A stretch of DNA of 64,000 nt from Prinia subflava (taxonomy: Eukaryota; Chordata; Aves; Passeriformes; Cisticolidae): the NCBI RefSeq assembly GCF_021018805.1, contig NC_086248.1:99657239-99721238 (forward strand), given 5' to 3'. The notes beneath the pieces were generated by a model. That model was not told the origin of the DNA, did no database searches, and worked only from the letters and a program-made list of their open reading frames with translations. Position 1 is the stretch's first letter, and every line of letters starts with the position of its first letter. Positions 13,350 to 26,960 of the stretch are shown here, one piece after another. A program made the position numbers and the translations under genes.

Positions 13350-16300
13350 GGGTCCTAAAAGCTAGATGTGATTATGAAAGAAAAAGAGTTATTTTTTAGG
13401 AATTGTAGAGTCCTATGAAACAAAAAGCCTTAGCAAGTGCAATGATCAGTGGCAAATGCCTTGATTTGGAACTTCTGATGTATTTTAACTTAATGTTCTT
13501 TATCCTTTGATAATGATTCTAAGAATTTTAGTGGATTGCCAAAATAATGCATTGATAGCAACCTGTATAGAAAGAGTTTGTGAACTATTTAATTTCCCTA
13601 CAGACCTCAGCACTTGCCTGAGTCCTGCTATGTACCCAACAATCATGACATTTGCTGTGCTTAAATAGGGACCAAACACCATGCTAGTCTGTGGACTTTT
13701 TGGACATTAATATTTACCTTAGGTTTTGGATTTGGCTTGGTTTAGCCTAATTTTTACTTAGTCCTTTGAGTCTATGAGATGTTTTGTCAATAAATGATGA
13801 TGATGTTTTGCACATGTGGCAATCCTTGCCCCTGTGTGTCTTAACAAACTGCATTAGCAGAACACTATCTGTCCACAGCCTCTGGGAAACTCTGTAAAAA
13901 CAAGTTTGAAGATAAAATACTTCTCTTCCCAAGGATGCTTCAACTTCTAGAAGATGTCCTTGACTTGGATACATCAAGCTCTTAGTAACAAGGTTCTCAT
14001 GTTCCCTGAAACCAAGGTGCTCAATATTTTTCTGTCTATCCCATTTATTTTGATGTTTCTTGTTCAAAAAAATACCAGACCACCAAACCAAACACGAAAA
14101 ACCCATCAAACCCGTCAAACCCCAAATAACTGAATTTCTAATAAAATCTGTCTTTTACATTTTCAATTTTTTCTGATTTCTCACTACCCAGGATGCTGCA
14201 AGCCCTGGCCAGCTGCAATTCCCAACTCCCAGAGGCTGCAGAATCTGTCTCGGGAGGTACCACACTGATGCATACACAGCCTCTGGATTTTTCACCTCTC
14301 CATCTTCTGCTTATGGAAAATGTGGAGCTTAGCAGCACACAAAGGATCAGAGCTCCATGTTGTCAGCTCCATTTTCGGGCATTTCACTCCCTAGCTTTGC
14401 ATATTCAACATTTTTATTCATACATGGTGCCCCTCCCCAGCTGCCTTGGAGTTCTGTCAGCTTATGAAGTTTGTCTGAATATGAATTGAAACACAGTGTC
14501 ACAGAATTGCATAGCAAGGGAATGTGATCAAAAAGAGATCACATTTGACAGAAAGGCAGAAAGAGAAGGAAGGATGGTGACAAAGAGTTAATGTTTAGAC
14601 TCCTCAAATAAATTGCATCATCGGGGTTAGCAGTTTCTAGTGATTTTGGTGATTCTATTTAGCACTGAAAATGCTGTTTGCTGCTTGGCATTTCAGTGCT
14701 TACATAATTTATAGTCTATTATTTGATAATGTATTGAAGCAGGTTGCTGTCTTTGGCACCATCAAAGGTGTCTGCTAATTCACTGCTTGACCTTCTCTGC
14801 ATGCATGTAAAATGGAAAAGAAGTGGTGCAGGGCACACTGCGGCAGTTCCAAAAACAGCTCAGTGTTCAGACAGTTTGATTTGGCTGAACCTTACCACCA
14901 AACTACAGTTTTATTTGTCTATGCTTGGAAAAAGTAGCAAAGAGGTGGAAAAGGAGCCTTTTAAAAGACTAGGGCATTCTGTTCTGTCTGTCTTCTCCAG
15001 ACAAGTATCATTTTGTACTCAAGGCAGCAAAAATGTCCTGACATTAGGCTGCAACTGGACAGATTGTGCTCCTACCTAACCCCATGTCCATGTAGCCAAA
15101 GGTGTCCTCTCCTGAGTGTCCAAAGGTGTGCATCCCTGAGAAGAGGATCTATGCTAATAGCCAGCATACATATGGAAAGAAGGATTCTGCTTGTATACAG
15201 GAACATTTATGGAAGTATTTCAGCTTTTGAATGCTGAACACAAACAGATTGCATCCAGTTTCCCAAGAGGTTTAAAATGCTAGATAAAATGGATCTACAG
15301 AAGTCCTCAAAAACCTCTGGGAAAACCAGACAGAAATATCAGTCCTGAAGAACGCTTTGCTTCATGTATTCCCTGTAATAGGAGGGACAGAATGTTGCTG
15401 GAATGTCACAAATGGAAGAAAGCTCCAAGGCTGTCCTCTGGCAGGGCCTCCTCAGCAGTGCCCAGCAGACCCTGCAGTGACCAGCTGGGGGGTAATTTAC
15501 CTGGGCCACAGAGTCCCAGTTCTGTGAACAAGAAGCAATGATTTTTAGGCACCAGCAAATACCCATTGGCTTCAGTTTGGACTGCAAAACCAGGGACCTG
15601 ATGTGGAAATACAGAAAAAACAAAAAACAAAACAACCACAAAAGAAACACCCCACAAAATAAAATTAATTTATACCTCTATTACTCTGCTGGTGCAGGTT
15701 CACCGAAGGGAGGATATGAAAGTTCACATGAAGTGGCAGAGCTGTCACCTGTCCCTCACAGGCTTCACCCTAACAGCCCACACTACACCTGCTGCTCTAG
15801 ACCTGTCCCACAGCAAAAGCACATTCCAATATTTCTTTTCCTTTTTGATTTCCATTTTGTATCTGATCTTGTAGAAAAACAAGTAGAGAGGTGAGTCAAG
15901 GAAAATTTAAATAAGTTGTTAGTGCCAAAGTCATTGAAAAGGTTGATAAATCAGAGATGCCTGGTAGGGGCATAAGATGAAGAAGGCTTCATCATGGCAG
16001 GGTTTTCTTGATGCTCTTTTCCCCAAGCATGACTTTTCTTTTCCCTTGTGAGCCACTTTTATGTTATGGAGAAACAGTTGAGAGCCACAGACACATGCTA
16101 ACTGTAATTGATCAAGGACAAAATGAATAATTTACTTTCTGAAAAAGAGATCATCTATATTGCTATAGACTTTTCAGGAAAGAACTTTTTCCCTGATGTT
16201 ACAGCCATCCATTTCAGCTGCATTTACATGTGGCAAGAGCACTGCTTTCTTTCTAAACTGGCACATCCCAGCAGAATTGCCCACCTTTTTTTTTTGTTTC

Positions 16301-17200
16301 AGTGCTTCTGATGTTAAAGAACATGAATTAGTCACAAAGAATTCCATACATCTTCAAAACATTTCTGTTAAATAAATGCATACTTAATTCCCCCCACCCT
16401 TGATTATCCACAGTGAGGAATAATTATTTGAATTGTTGAAGATGATGAATCCCAGGCAGCTCTCTATGTATGGCTACACCCACCCTGTCTTTGTCAGACC
16501 TGTTCCCACGTCTGACAGTTTGTGCTACTTTGGCACAAGAATTTATAATTTTATAGATTGATACATATTTCTGTGATAGCAATATCAAAATTTTTTTTTA
16601 ATTGTCAAAACAAAAAAGAAAAACAACCTAGCAGAAAAGGTTGAATAAGATATGAGAATTCTCCAGGAAATAAAAAAAAAGATGCAAATAGCTAAACTCA
16701 AACAACTTCACTGAACACAAAATATATATAAGAATAGTCAGAAGGTCAACAACCCTGCCATTTTTCTTGATCCTCTTTTAAACTTCTCATTTTAAGATAT
16801 ACATAAACTCTACATAAAAACTACAATTTAAAAAATGCACGTGCAGTGTAACTAAATTCACCATTTACTTAAAGAAACCCAACAAACCAAACAGATTTAA
16901 AAACCCTTTTCCCTTTAAAAAGGTAGACTTTTTCCAGTGGGTGGTAAGAAAGGGGGAATTTTTCCCAGAACAGGAAAATGACATACACACACAACTGCAG
17001 ATGCCTGCCTGTCTGGCACAGACTGCTGTCTGGATGCACAGCGAGCTGCCTTTTCTAGAAAGAGTAAGCATGCTGCTTGCAAAAGTGCTAAACACTCACG
17101 GAAATCAGAGCTTAAACGACTGTCTGTGCCCTAGAGATATCCTCCCTGTTCAGACCTGAAGAACAAAAAAGGAGAAAGGCTCTGAGGGAAGAACCATGAC
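13350..17200. other. Noncoding DNA with A/C-rich low-complexity tracts
   Basis: No gene is recognised. A 123-codon minus-strand frame (13747-14118) and a 118-codon plus-strand frame (15538-15894) have no recognisable domain. The latter runs through an A/C-rich low-complexity tract at 15613-15660. A similar tract, built of ACCAAA and AACCC units, lies at about 14076-14128. The 16540-16740 stretch is strongly AT-rich. Confidence 0.55.
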
Positions 17201-17206
17201 ATCCAC

Positions 17207-17422
17207 CTATTTATTGTAGGAGGGGTCGGTGCTGCATTTGCAGCATCTCTGAAGTGAGCTGCTAAATACAGAACCACTTAGACGTGCCAGCATGAAGTCC
17301 TCTCGTTTTATGAGCCAACGTGTGGTGTGTGAAATGTGGTGAAGGCAGGCCAGGGAGATGCTCAGGAAGGCAGCGAAGGTGATTAGCATAGAGTGACTCA
17401 GATCATTGGCCATGCCGAATTG
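17207..17422 (-). other. Candidate small minus-strand exon or conserved element
   Basis: A 68-codon frame runs on the minus strand from the ATG at 17413-17411 to the TAG at 17209-17207. The ATG has a strong Kozak context, with G at -3 and G at +4. Roughly two thirds of the first 30 codons end in G or C, although the neighbourhood is AT-rich. The encoded peptide has a hydrophobic stretch at about residues 9-25, suggesting a signal anchor or membrane segment, followed by basic residues and a Cys-Cys-x-Cys cluster near the C terminus. Nine bases before the ATG a pyrimidine-rich tract ends in TTAG, a plausible splice acceptor that would open an exon at 17422. An AATAAA overlaps the stop codon. 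The peptide belongs to no family I recognise. It may instead be a conserved noncoding element or chance. Confidence 0.15.
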
Positions 17423-19341
17423 CTAACAAAGAGAATCTGGCACAAACATGAACGCAGGGAAAGCAAAGCCTGCATACAGATCTATTGATAGGTGCTAAAA
17501 GATAAAGAACTGAAAGCCAGAAGGGAGATGTGTATTAGCCATCACATTGGGAAGAAAAAAGAAAGGTAAGATAAAAAATATTGCTAAGAACAATAACAGA
17601 AACACCAGACAGCTGATTGAAATGCTGCATAAGCATTATGATCTCCCCCAAAAAATAAGCCAGAAGAGACCTATCATGAATTTATACAAGAATAAGCAAC
17701 AATAATTTTAAACTTTTTATTTACCTGTAATTTTCAAGGTGACTCCCTACCAACCTAGGATCCCAGCAACAGGAGAGTTTGCTGAGAGAGCAGTGCTTTC
17801 TTTCCAGAGAGGCACTTCCAAATATTACCATCCTGCTTGTACCACTCAAGTGATTAGAAAAAACATCAAAATCACAGTTCGGGGACAAAAAAGACCCCAA
17901 AAACACACACTGAAAAAAACCCAAACAAACCAACACCAAAAAACCTTCACACACACAAAGAAAGAGGTTTAAGTTAAAGAAAGCTGCGAGGAGTGAGAAA
18001 AGGAGAGGTGCAAGGAGAATGTGAAATAGAGCCATCTGTAATCCCCAGTGCTGCAGCTATTTCAGGAAGAAAGGGGTGAGTGGTGTGTGCACAGCCCAAG
18101 GTTGCAGAGGGCTTTAGTTCAGAGGATGATGTCTGCAGTGCAATTCCAGGAAAAGCAAGGAGTGTATGCACAGCCAAAGCCAGGCACCTGTCACTCAGCT
18201 GCTACATTTGCAGCTGTACTATCAAATGAATCTTTTGATTCCAGCTGGGCTGTGGTGCCAGATGCAATATTGTTAAAACAACAGTGATAAGCAGCAATCT
18301 TAGGCTGGGCAAGTGTGACCAACTGCAGGTGATGGAAAATAAGTCTTCTGAAGCCAGCTGGCAGCAGCAGGCTGTGACTAAAAGCTGCACAAAATGAAAT
18401 CTGATCTTGTTTAGGGTTTACACTTGTTTACAGAAGTATTGTATAAAGCAAGCAGCTTTCTGCAGAGTTGTCAGTGACTGAGGACATTGGGCAGAGCTCG
18501 GGTCTTGTCTAAATAGCTGCTCAAAACAAAGGCAAAGGAAAACTACAAAGGGGCTGGTCTATATGAGGCAGGTATGGACTTTGGGCAGCAGTGGAGGCTT
18601 TAGAATCCTAGTGCTCCTAAAATTTTGAGTGAATGTCACCAGTGGCAATAAAACATGGAAGAGCTTAAACTTGGATAGAGGAAATACTGTGAAAGGAAGT
18701 GAACGATCCAAAGGGCCAACAAGACTCTGCCAAAGGACAAGGCAATGTTCCTACCCCTTGCTGTGCAGAAGTATCTGCTGCCATCACAGGATTAAGAGAC
18801 ACCAGGGTGGGAAGGTGTGCCAAAAAAAGTCTGTGTCCATAGTGCAGGAACTAAGAATGTTCACATCAGCAATTAAGAAAAGGCAGGCAAAAGCTGGCCC
18901 CAAATTTACAAAGATTATCATGGCAAAAAAAGATGTACCACAGTGAGGAGGGTAGTACAACTGCTCACTGAAGAAGTTTCCCGGAGGTGCCAGGAGAGGC
19001 ATCAGAGCCACTCCCAGGCTGACTTACTACAGTTGTGGCACCTTTACAAACAGATTTCTTCACAAACAGCCCATTCAGATTTACGTGCCTAGGGACCATG
19101 TGACACCTAAATAGTGCAGGAGTGCTCACTGCACATCTATCTTGCATGAAGGCAGCACCATTTTGCAGTGTATCTTACACTGGCACTAAATCCCTTTTAT
19201 TATGAAAGAGGGTGGAATCTTAGTAGGATTCCAGATATTTAAAAAGTTTTATTGTTATATTTATTGACAACACATAATAAAGTTTCTTCCAGCATTCATT
19301 GGCTTTTTAACTGCCTCACTTATACCTTATAAATGCAGGAA
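17423..19341. other. Noncoding DNA, nothing recognised
   Basis: Anonymous sequence with an A/C-rich tract at 17886-17945. Open frames at 17721-18035 minus, 18048-18287 plus and 18629-18946 plus overlap or abut each other on both strands without recognisable domains. Confidence 0.55.
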
Positions 19342-19406
19342 TTTTTTCTTTCTTTTTTTTTTTTTTTTTCCTTTTTTTCTTTTCTTTTTTTTTTTTTTTT
19401 TTTTTT
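19342..19406. repeat. T-rich low-complexity tract
   Basis: About 65 bases that are almost entirely T with a few C interruptions, forming two long T blocks. This could be the complement of an old poly-A tail from a minus-strand retroposon lying to its right. No element body or target-site duplication was recognised in the flanks. Confidence 0.85.
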
Positions 19407-22400
19407 AGATTTATCTCTTTGTTAAGAACAGGAATGGAATACCTTGGAAACAAAAAACCACAGGCCTTTCACAGAATGATTAACTAAGGGAATCATTCAT
19501 TAAATTTCAAATGCCCGTGCAACCTAGTATGGAGGCATAGAAGCAGGATGGTGAAAGTGGTGAAAGTACTTCAGTGATAGATTAAAGAGACTACAAAATT
19601 TAAGAGTAATGATAAAGACAGGATGTGTAACCATAATCTCATAAGACCAAGCATAAATAATGCTGCCAGTTTGCTGCAGCATCTGCAATTTCTGAAATAG
19701 GATTCAGCCCATTCTGGTGTCACTGTTGGGATAGTTCATAAGCTCTCTTCAAGACACCTGGATGAATACCTTCAATCTGAATATTCATGAGCTTGCTTTG
19801 AGGGTATGTGTTTGAATTAAAAACCATTTTACTTTGGCTTTACATCACCTTTTATCTTTGTACGCTACAGATTTGTTTTAATCACTTTACCAAATCTCCG
19901 ACTCTTGTTTTAAACCACATCAGCATGATGAAGCAGTGCTGCCTTCCCTTTCTGTGGCACAGGGACATCAGAGGACAGTGTGAAGCTGGCAGGCTTGCAG
20001 AAATCTGCTTCACTCTGCACTGACTTTGAACTCCTCCTCATGGTGTAGCCTGCCATTCTCATTACCACACAGTAACTTGTTCCTGGTAGAACTTGTTCCT
20101 TGCAGCAGAAACATCTTTAAAATTCAATTTCCAAGAGCTCTCCACCCTTGCTCAACGCAGCAACCCTCTATACCTGAGCATAAGGACAATGAAGAATCAA
20201 ATATCTTTGGCACAACAAAATGAAATGAATACATAAGAAAAAAATAAATACTAGTGCCTGTGGAAATGTTCTGCATGGAGACCTATGGACTTCTGGTTCA
20301 TGGGAACTAAGGATGATTCTGACCAAGCCATTTAATCCCATGCTGGTCCTTGGAGCTCAGTGTGTCTTGTCAACCATCAAAGCAAAGGATGTAATGAATA
20401 ATCCACATTATCCATTAAAAAAAACAAACAAAGAAAATCAAACTCCTTGACTTTCCTCAACCACTATGCTTCTTTTCTGCCATGAATGCACTTAATTTCT
20501 TATCTGAAATTTCAATTATTACAAAAACAGGTCAGGTGGAGTGAAGGGATTACAATTAACTTCTTTTTGTGCTAATGCAGTTCATAATCATTAAAGGAAA
20601 ACAAGAAAGGAAACAAAAATCTAAAGGTTTTGATCCTCAAACATACCTGCTGATACCTGGGCCACCTCTGTATTGCATTTGCCAACCCTCAATCATGGCA
20701 TGTCAGGGTCTGGACACAAATAGTTTTCCTAATCAAGCCTGACTGTCTTTGAGTGTGTTTGCAAATATTTTTCAGGTAAACTGGGTGAAAATATATTATT
20801 AAAGGACCCATGCTTGATCTGTGAGCTATTTGCTTTGACTGTTGGCTGCTTCCTGCTGTGGGAGTGATGTGACAGAATGGCCACCAGGAAAAGGAAAACA
20901 TAACCTGTGTGAATTGAGACAGATAATATGGCTCCCTGTACAAACAAACATTTGGCTTGAGAGCCCCTGTATTTTATAACATTTGTAAATCTTTCTATTG
21001 GACAAGGCTGTGCAGGGAATGATGTAATGACACAAGTGTTGTGACTTGTGATGAATGTTTGGGCACCACTGTAAAATCAGATAGCAGGAAAAAATCCTAA
21101 CAAATAACAAATATTTTTGTTTTCTGGATAATGTAAAAATAGAGAATTTATCGATGGACTTCTTTATGTTGATAAAACCTTCTACCAATCACCACCTTTT
21201 TCAGACAAGGGGAACCGCATCCCTGCCTGGAGCCAACAAAGTAGTTGTCAGTCTGTACATTTCATCAATTTGTTTAATGCCAGCAAAAAGCCTTCTGTAC
21301 CCACAAGTTGTAAGGGGAGCCTGGTGGGGCAGCCACACTGGTAACAGCTGTTCACAGATACCACATTCCTGAGGACAGAGCCAGAGCCCAGACAGGCTCC
21401 AGGCTCTGCTAAAAAGATGTCACACCAGTGCCTCTCCTACCAAAGTGACCAGCCAGAACCAAGGATGGCTCAGTGGGACAGGTGCCATGCCACAGCAACA
21501 CTAACTTACTGGTGAGTTTAAATTACCAGCATCTACAAAATTCAAGAGGCTCAAGAAATGAAAGTGAGATTTGCAAGTCACATTGCCCAAGCACCCCATG
21601 TACCCAGAATCAGCCAGGAGCATCTTACCTAGGTACAGCTGGATCTGCTCGAGGACGTTTTTCAGAGCTCACTCACCGTTTACTCTGAAACTCTCCTCCT
21701 TCCCCCCTCTGCCTTTAAAGTAAATGATGTCTCACTGCCAGAAGCAGAGCAAATAACGAGAACATAATTTACTTCACAGGGACTATGGGTCACCAATTGG
21801 CTACAGCTGTGAGAAAGGTAAATGTGCTCTTAAACTCCATTACCAGAGATATTCCAATACAGATCTAATAGAAAAGCTATTCTGCAAGACATTCTGCAAG
21901 GTAGGTTGTATATAAACAGATATTTGCTTAACTCTGTATTTCCAGCTGATCATTAAATTGCTCTGAATCTTGCCAATATTTTGGAAAATATTTGCAATTT
22001 ACCAATTCAGAATTCAAATATAGCCTCATTGTATACCAGATTTCTAGTCCTGAATACTTTCTTATGGGAGAAATGAATAAATAGAGATTACTGGCAAATG
22101 GGGAAGCCTTACAAGGTAATAAAGTGAACAACTTTTACATTTTAGTCAAAACAGCAAACTTAATGATGAAATGTAAGTTTCACTTCTTTTTCCCAGCGAG
22201 TCATGGGGAGAATGCTTTTAAAAGCTGTTTACATCCTTCTACCCCAGCCCCTACCAGAATTAACAAACTAAAAAATCAGGTTTTGAACATCCTATGCTGA
22301 CCTGACAAAATTGAAAATAAAAAGGTGAGGGCTTTTTTGTTGTTTTGCTTTTTGTTTTGGTCTTTTTTTATGTTATTATAGGACTATAGTATGGCACTCT

Positions 22401-25400
22401 GGAGACTTCAATGGCAAGGTATTAAAATATCTGGACAATTTAAAGAACCTCTCATACTCTCCCCAGAAATCATCTTTACTATGCAGTTACTTGCTGTATT
22501 TTATTAGACAAGAGTGAAATAAAATTGCCTTCTTATCAGAATGTAATCATTGCACTGGTCTTGGTGACAAGATGTGAATCAGCAGTGTGCATACTCCAGG
22601 GTAGGTGTCAAAGACAAAGGAAAAGCACTGGGAGAGTTGTAAAATCTGGATGTGCTTGCTCTCCTCCTCTCCCCTGTCTGCCCTTATCGTGGTGTTTGTC
22701 CCATCCTGTGGGGATGCTTGTTCTCTGAGGATGCTTCAGTGGCCAGGGCCCCTGCTGGCCCGAGGCACTGCTGGCTGCCAGCTGTGGCACAAGCCACTCC
22801 ACACACTGCTGCTCTGATGGTGACAGTGGCCTGTGGAGAGATAAAATGTGACCAAGAAGCTAATACCAGCTACATTTCAGATGCTGTGCCCTGCCTCTTT
22901 TTCTTTTTAGTTTTTTTTAAATTTCCTGTCCATCTGCTGATGGTGGTTGCATTATTTTTCTTTCTCCCCTCATTTTAGGACAAGCCTTCAAATTGTACTT
23001 GCCATAATGAGCCAAATCTGCCCAGTCTCTTCTGTGCCACATGCAGCAATACTGAATGATGCACTCCAGGAATCACCAGGGTTTGTTAGAGCTTTGAAGC
23101 TGAATAACAGGGTCTGTGTGTTCTCAGTGTTTAATTTTTCATTTCTTGCAGCCATGAGCAAGACTAGAAGGACTCTGGGAAGGAAGCTTTGGGGTCAGCT
23201 TTCAATATTTGATGCTATTAACAAGCTAGGACACCTTCAGAAATTCTACATCAGCTTTGAAAGGAAACAGACACAAATGTTAAAGTTACTATACAAATGT
23301 TTATAGAGATGGAAAAGATATGCTGCAGAGCCAGTTTCACCAAGAAATATTGACTGTGTTGGGGCTTATGTGCTTAACTATTTCATTGCATGGATTTTAT
23401 AGGTGACATTTGAAAAAGGTTAATGCATTCATCTTATTTTTAGCTAAGGGGGACCACAGACTATCGTGTAATGTGGTGTCATCATATATATACTGAATAA
23501 AAGGAGTTTTATAGAAAACTTTAAAACTATATCAAATGTTAATACCTAAGTAAAAATACACATTTTAAATCAATATTTTTTGTTGTAGTTTAGTTAATCT
23601 CAAGGCAATGATAACAGGAATATTGCAGTGCGATTTCTCGAAAGTTTAAAATGAATGTAGGAAAGCAAATTTCATAACAACTTGCCTCTTTGCCTCATTG
23701 AAACAACACTTTGGGGTATATGTTCTCAGACAGAGCCAGTACACAGTGCTCAATGTTTTCCAGAGGTACAGTAAGTACCACCATTGTACAAGAACCTCAT
23801 AATTTAGCTATTGACTGAACAAAACATGATGACTTCACTTAAAAAAATTACACAACTCCTCAGACAGAGTTAGGACCCTATAAAGAATCATCAGCTGAAT
23901 GTTGTTTTCGAAGTTCATCTACTGTGTATCACACATTTTCTTGTTGTCCTTTGCAGTTTTAACAAGGTACAGAACAGCACATCCTGAAGATTGCTCACTA
24001 GAGCCTCTCGTTCCCCATGGGCAGACTGTCTAATAAATAGTCTGTGTCTGTACCAGCAGAAATACCCCTAGCCTAGTCAAAGTTAAGAACTGGCCAGGCT
24101 GACCCAGGTGAAAATGAAATTCCATTCTAACTTTCCTCCAGAGCTGAGGAAACTGGTGCTATCAGTCTCTGGTGAGGACTCTAAAGCACCGTGCTCATCT
24201 CGATGTTTGTGGGGTCATTTCATGTCATCCCTGACTTGATTATGAACTACCTAGCCAGAAGCCATTGGCATCATGTTTTAGGTAAAGCTGGGATGAGGAA
24301 CACTTGAGCCTGCTGTCCTGCAGGTTTTGGTTGAAGCTTTAGTCAAGAGAAGAGAGGATCTGTGGAAGGTCTGTTCCCTTCCTCTCAACAGCAAGAGCGA
24401 CAGCATCATGACAGAGGGAGGGAGCACTCACTGATCCATGATGCCCAAGTGGTTCTCTGACAGCAGGGAAGGAAGCTCAGCCTCCAGGCTGTGCTCCCAG
24501 CCCTGTTCTGACCATTGTGAAGCTGAGCTGATAAACTAAGATGGAGTATGAAAGTATGAACCAGTGAAAACAGGCCCCAAAAGCACAAATTTCTAGATGA
24601 AAGCACACCTAGTGATTAAAGGCCCTGGCTCTGCTTTGCAAGGCAAAGCATCAATGTCAAGAAGTTCCTGGAAAAGGAACTTTTCATGAGGTTGAACATA
24701 CAGATCTGTGTAGAGTTTGGAGGGCGGGATATCATCAGCTAAATGAATCACTGTTACAGGAAAAAATGCAGTGCTCACCCATAGTGGCACAGATAATCTC
24801 TTGTATTTAATAGAAGCTTTGAAATACTCGACTTTTCCACAAAATCTCTGCGCATTCCTCCTTTTACAAACTTCAACTGTTTGTGCAGACCTCACAGGCA
24901 GACGACTTGATACAGGATAGCAGTCTGGTTTACTGCCTCTCTTCCGAGCAGCTGCTGAGGTTTTGCAGAGCCAAATTGATGATTGTTATCTCAAATGACC
25001 TCTTAATGACTCTTACACAGCACATAGATCACAAAGTTCTGGAGGTCACCATTGCAGAAGTGTTTGCTGCACATATTACTTTTGGAATAAGGATCAACTT
25101 ATGTCTCCTGCAAAGTCACTGCTAGTCTCCATTATAGTTCACTTTCATCAAAAATGGAGCAGTTCTTGACACGTTCTCATGTCTGCTACATAACTCATAT
25201 TGACTACTTGCATTTTTTATATTGTAATCTAAATATGACATAAAAAATAATTTACAGTCAAACATTTCATTTTTACCATCCCATAGTGACATTCAGCTTT
25301 CCTAGTTCTAACTGCCCATATGTCCACTGAGACCAATCATTCTCTACTGACAGATCCATTTTTAGAAAGAAATGAGAAAAATCTTTCATATGCCTTGCAA

Positions 25401-26679
25401 CGTAGCCACATGGAAAAGTTTCATGTCGATGCTCTTTCTGTCTGCAGCAGGCAAGTGCTCAAGGAAACCAAGTTAAGTCACTACCAGAAACCAAAATTGA
25501 ATCTTCTCTTTGTACAAATGTGGAAAATACCTGCTCTTGATGACTGGCAAACTTCTTACAATGCAAGTATCACACAAACAAGGTAAGTCCAAGCAAGGAG
25601 AGACTCAGAGCACATGAATGGTAGAACTCCTCAGAAAAGACAATCCACAGATCCCAGAGCCATCTTGTTTTCTATCTCTGCCTTCTTATTACCCTCCTGG
25701 GTAATAGGTAACCCAAATTATGTTAAAAAATTATGCCCTGTGAATTCCCCAGGGTACTTTTAGAGTCCAAGGGAGTGCGTGCACATGGGTGGGGATGAGA
25801 AAGGACCCAGAGAAAAAATTATTTTTCATCTTCTTTAGCCAAAAAGAATAAATAAAGATTTTGAGGTTGTCAGTCTTGAAATAAGCATGTAAGCTTGCCT
25901 AATAAAAATATATTATAATTTCAAGTACCTGGGAAGTGTCTTGCCTTTCACAATTTCTGGTGAGTGTAGGATTAATTTCTAGGGTTTGGTACTTCTATGC
26001 ATACCCAAAATTTGCTAACACATCCCCTCATGAACATAGGACAAGAGAGAGAAATGGGTAGATAGAGGTGTATAATTCTAGGATAAAATCCAGTGCTCCC
26101 AAACTGTTTGTCTGTGTGCCAGGACTGTTTAGCACAGCCCCAATGACAGCAGAACAGGGAGGAGACAGTGGCTGTTGGCTGAATTGGGTTTTAGCAGTGT
26201 TCATCCATTGCTTATTCATGAGCAGCACAGGAGCCTCAGGTCTGGCTGATCAAATGATTAAGTTCTTTTTTTGTTTAACCTGAGAGCCAAATTGTAAACT
26301 TTATTAGCCTAGGGGTGATACCAGAAAGGTGAAAAAAGAGGAATGTGATCATTATCCCTGAAGTTTTGCAAAAAATGCAATATTTACAGAAACCAATTTA
26401 GAAGAAGAAACTTCTTCAGACACACTGGAAAGGAATATAAAATCTGCCTTTATACCTGAGAATGAATCTGGCTCTGTAAGACAAGTGATGTATGACAACA
26501 GCAGATGCAGCAGAAAACAAAACCAAGGGTAGAACACGATTCGACACAACAAGATCTCAACAACTGTATGTATTAGTTACTGGTGGATGCTGAATCCTGC
26601 CATATCACTGAATGTTTAAGAATAAGTCTGTATACACACTCTGTAATTGAATGTCAAGAAAAATGAAAATATATTGTTT
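19407..26679. other. Long noncoding stretch, no gene recognised
   Basis: AT-rich anonymous DNA. The GC-richer patches at about 21200-21480, 22640-22830 and 24160-24540 have open frames in several phases but no family resemblance. A short segment at about 26310-26390 weakly resembles part of an old CR1/L3-like LINE (GGTGATACCAGAAAGGTG near 26315), too weakly to annotate separately. A direct near-repeat of ATTCTGCAAG occurs near 21890. Confidence 0.55.
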
Positions 26680-26960
26680 TATTGCTACTGTTCATTGATT
26701 TATCGAAGTGATTTATTGTCATTGGACATGAGGACCAACAAATCATTTTGCTGACACCATCAGCTGCCTTAACTAGGTTGTCAGTTCATGACATTAAAGG
26801 TAATGGATGATGATTATTTTACTGTAATGGGTTTAATCAGTGCTTTGAATGACTTAGCAGTCGTGTCATAGTATAGCCAAGTCATCATTCATCAAGGCGG
26901 CATTTTGTTTACCAACATCATCTATAATTCATCTGATTGTTGACAATCATCAACAAATAC
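26680..26960. promoter_or_regulatory. Candidate developmental enhancer-like stretch
   Basis: This stretch is unusually rich in motifs of the homeodomain and Pbx/Meis type (ATTTATTG, TGATTATT, TAATGG, TCATCA clusters). It also contains nested inverted repeats: GATTGT/ACAATC at 26935-26948 and TGTTGA/TCAACA at 26938-26955. Dense motifs of this kind are common in conserved noncoding enhancers near developmental genes. AT-rich DNA produces many of them by chance, so the call rests on pattern only. Confidence 0.2.

Noticed and set aside
13747..14118. 123-codon minus-strand frame as a coding exon
   Set aside because: Codon use follows the AT-rich background, it overlaps an A/C-rich low-complexity tract at its start, and no domain is recognisable.
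26310..26390. Possible old CR1/L3 fragment
   Set aside because: One block (GGTGATACCAGAAAGGTG) is suggestive but the flanks do not continue the alignment.
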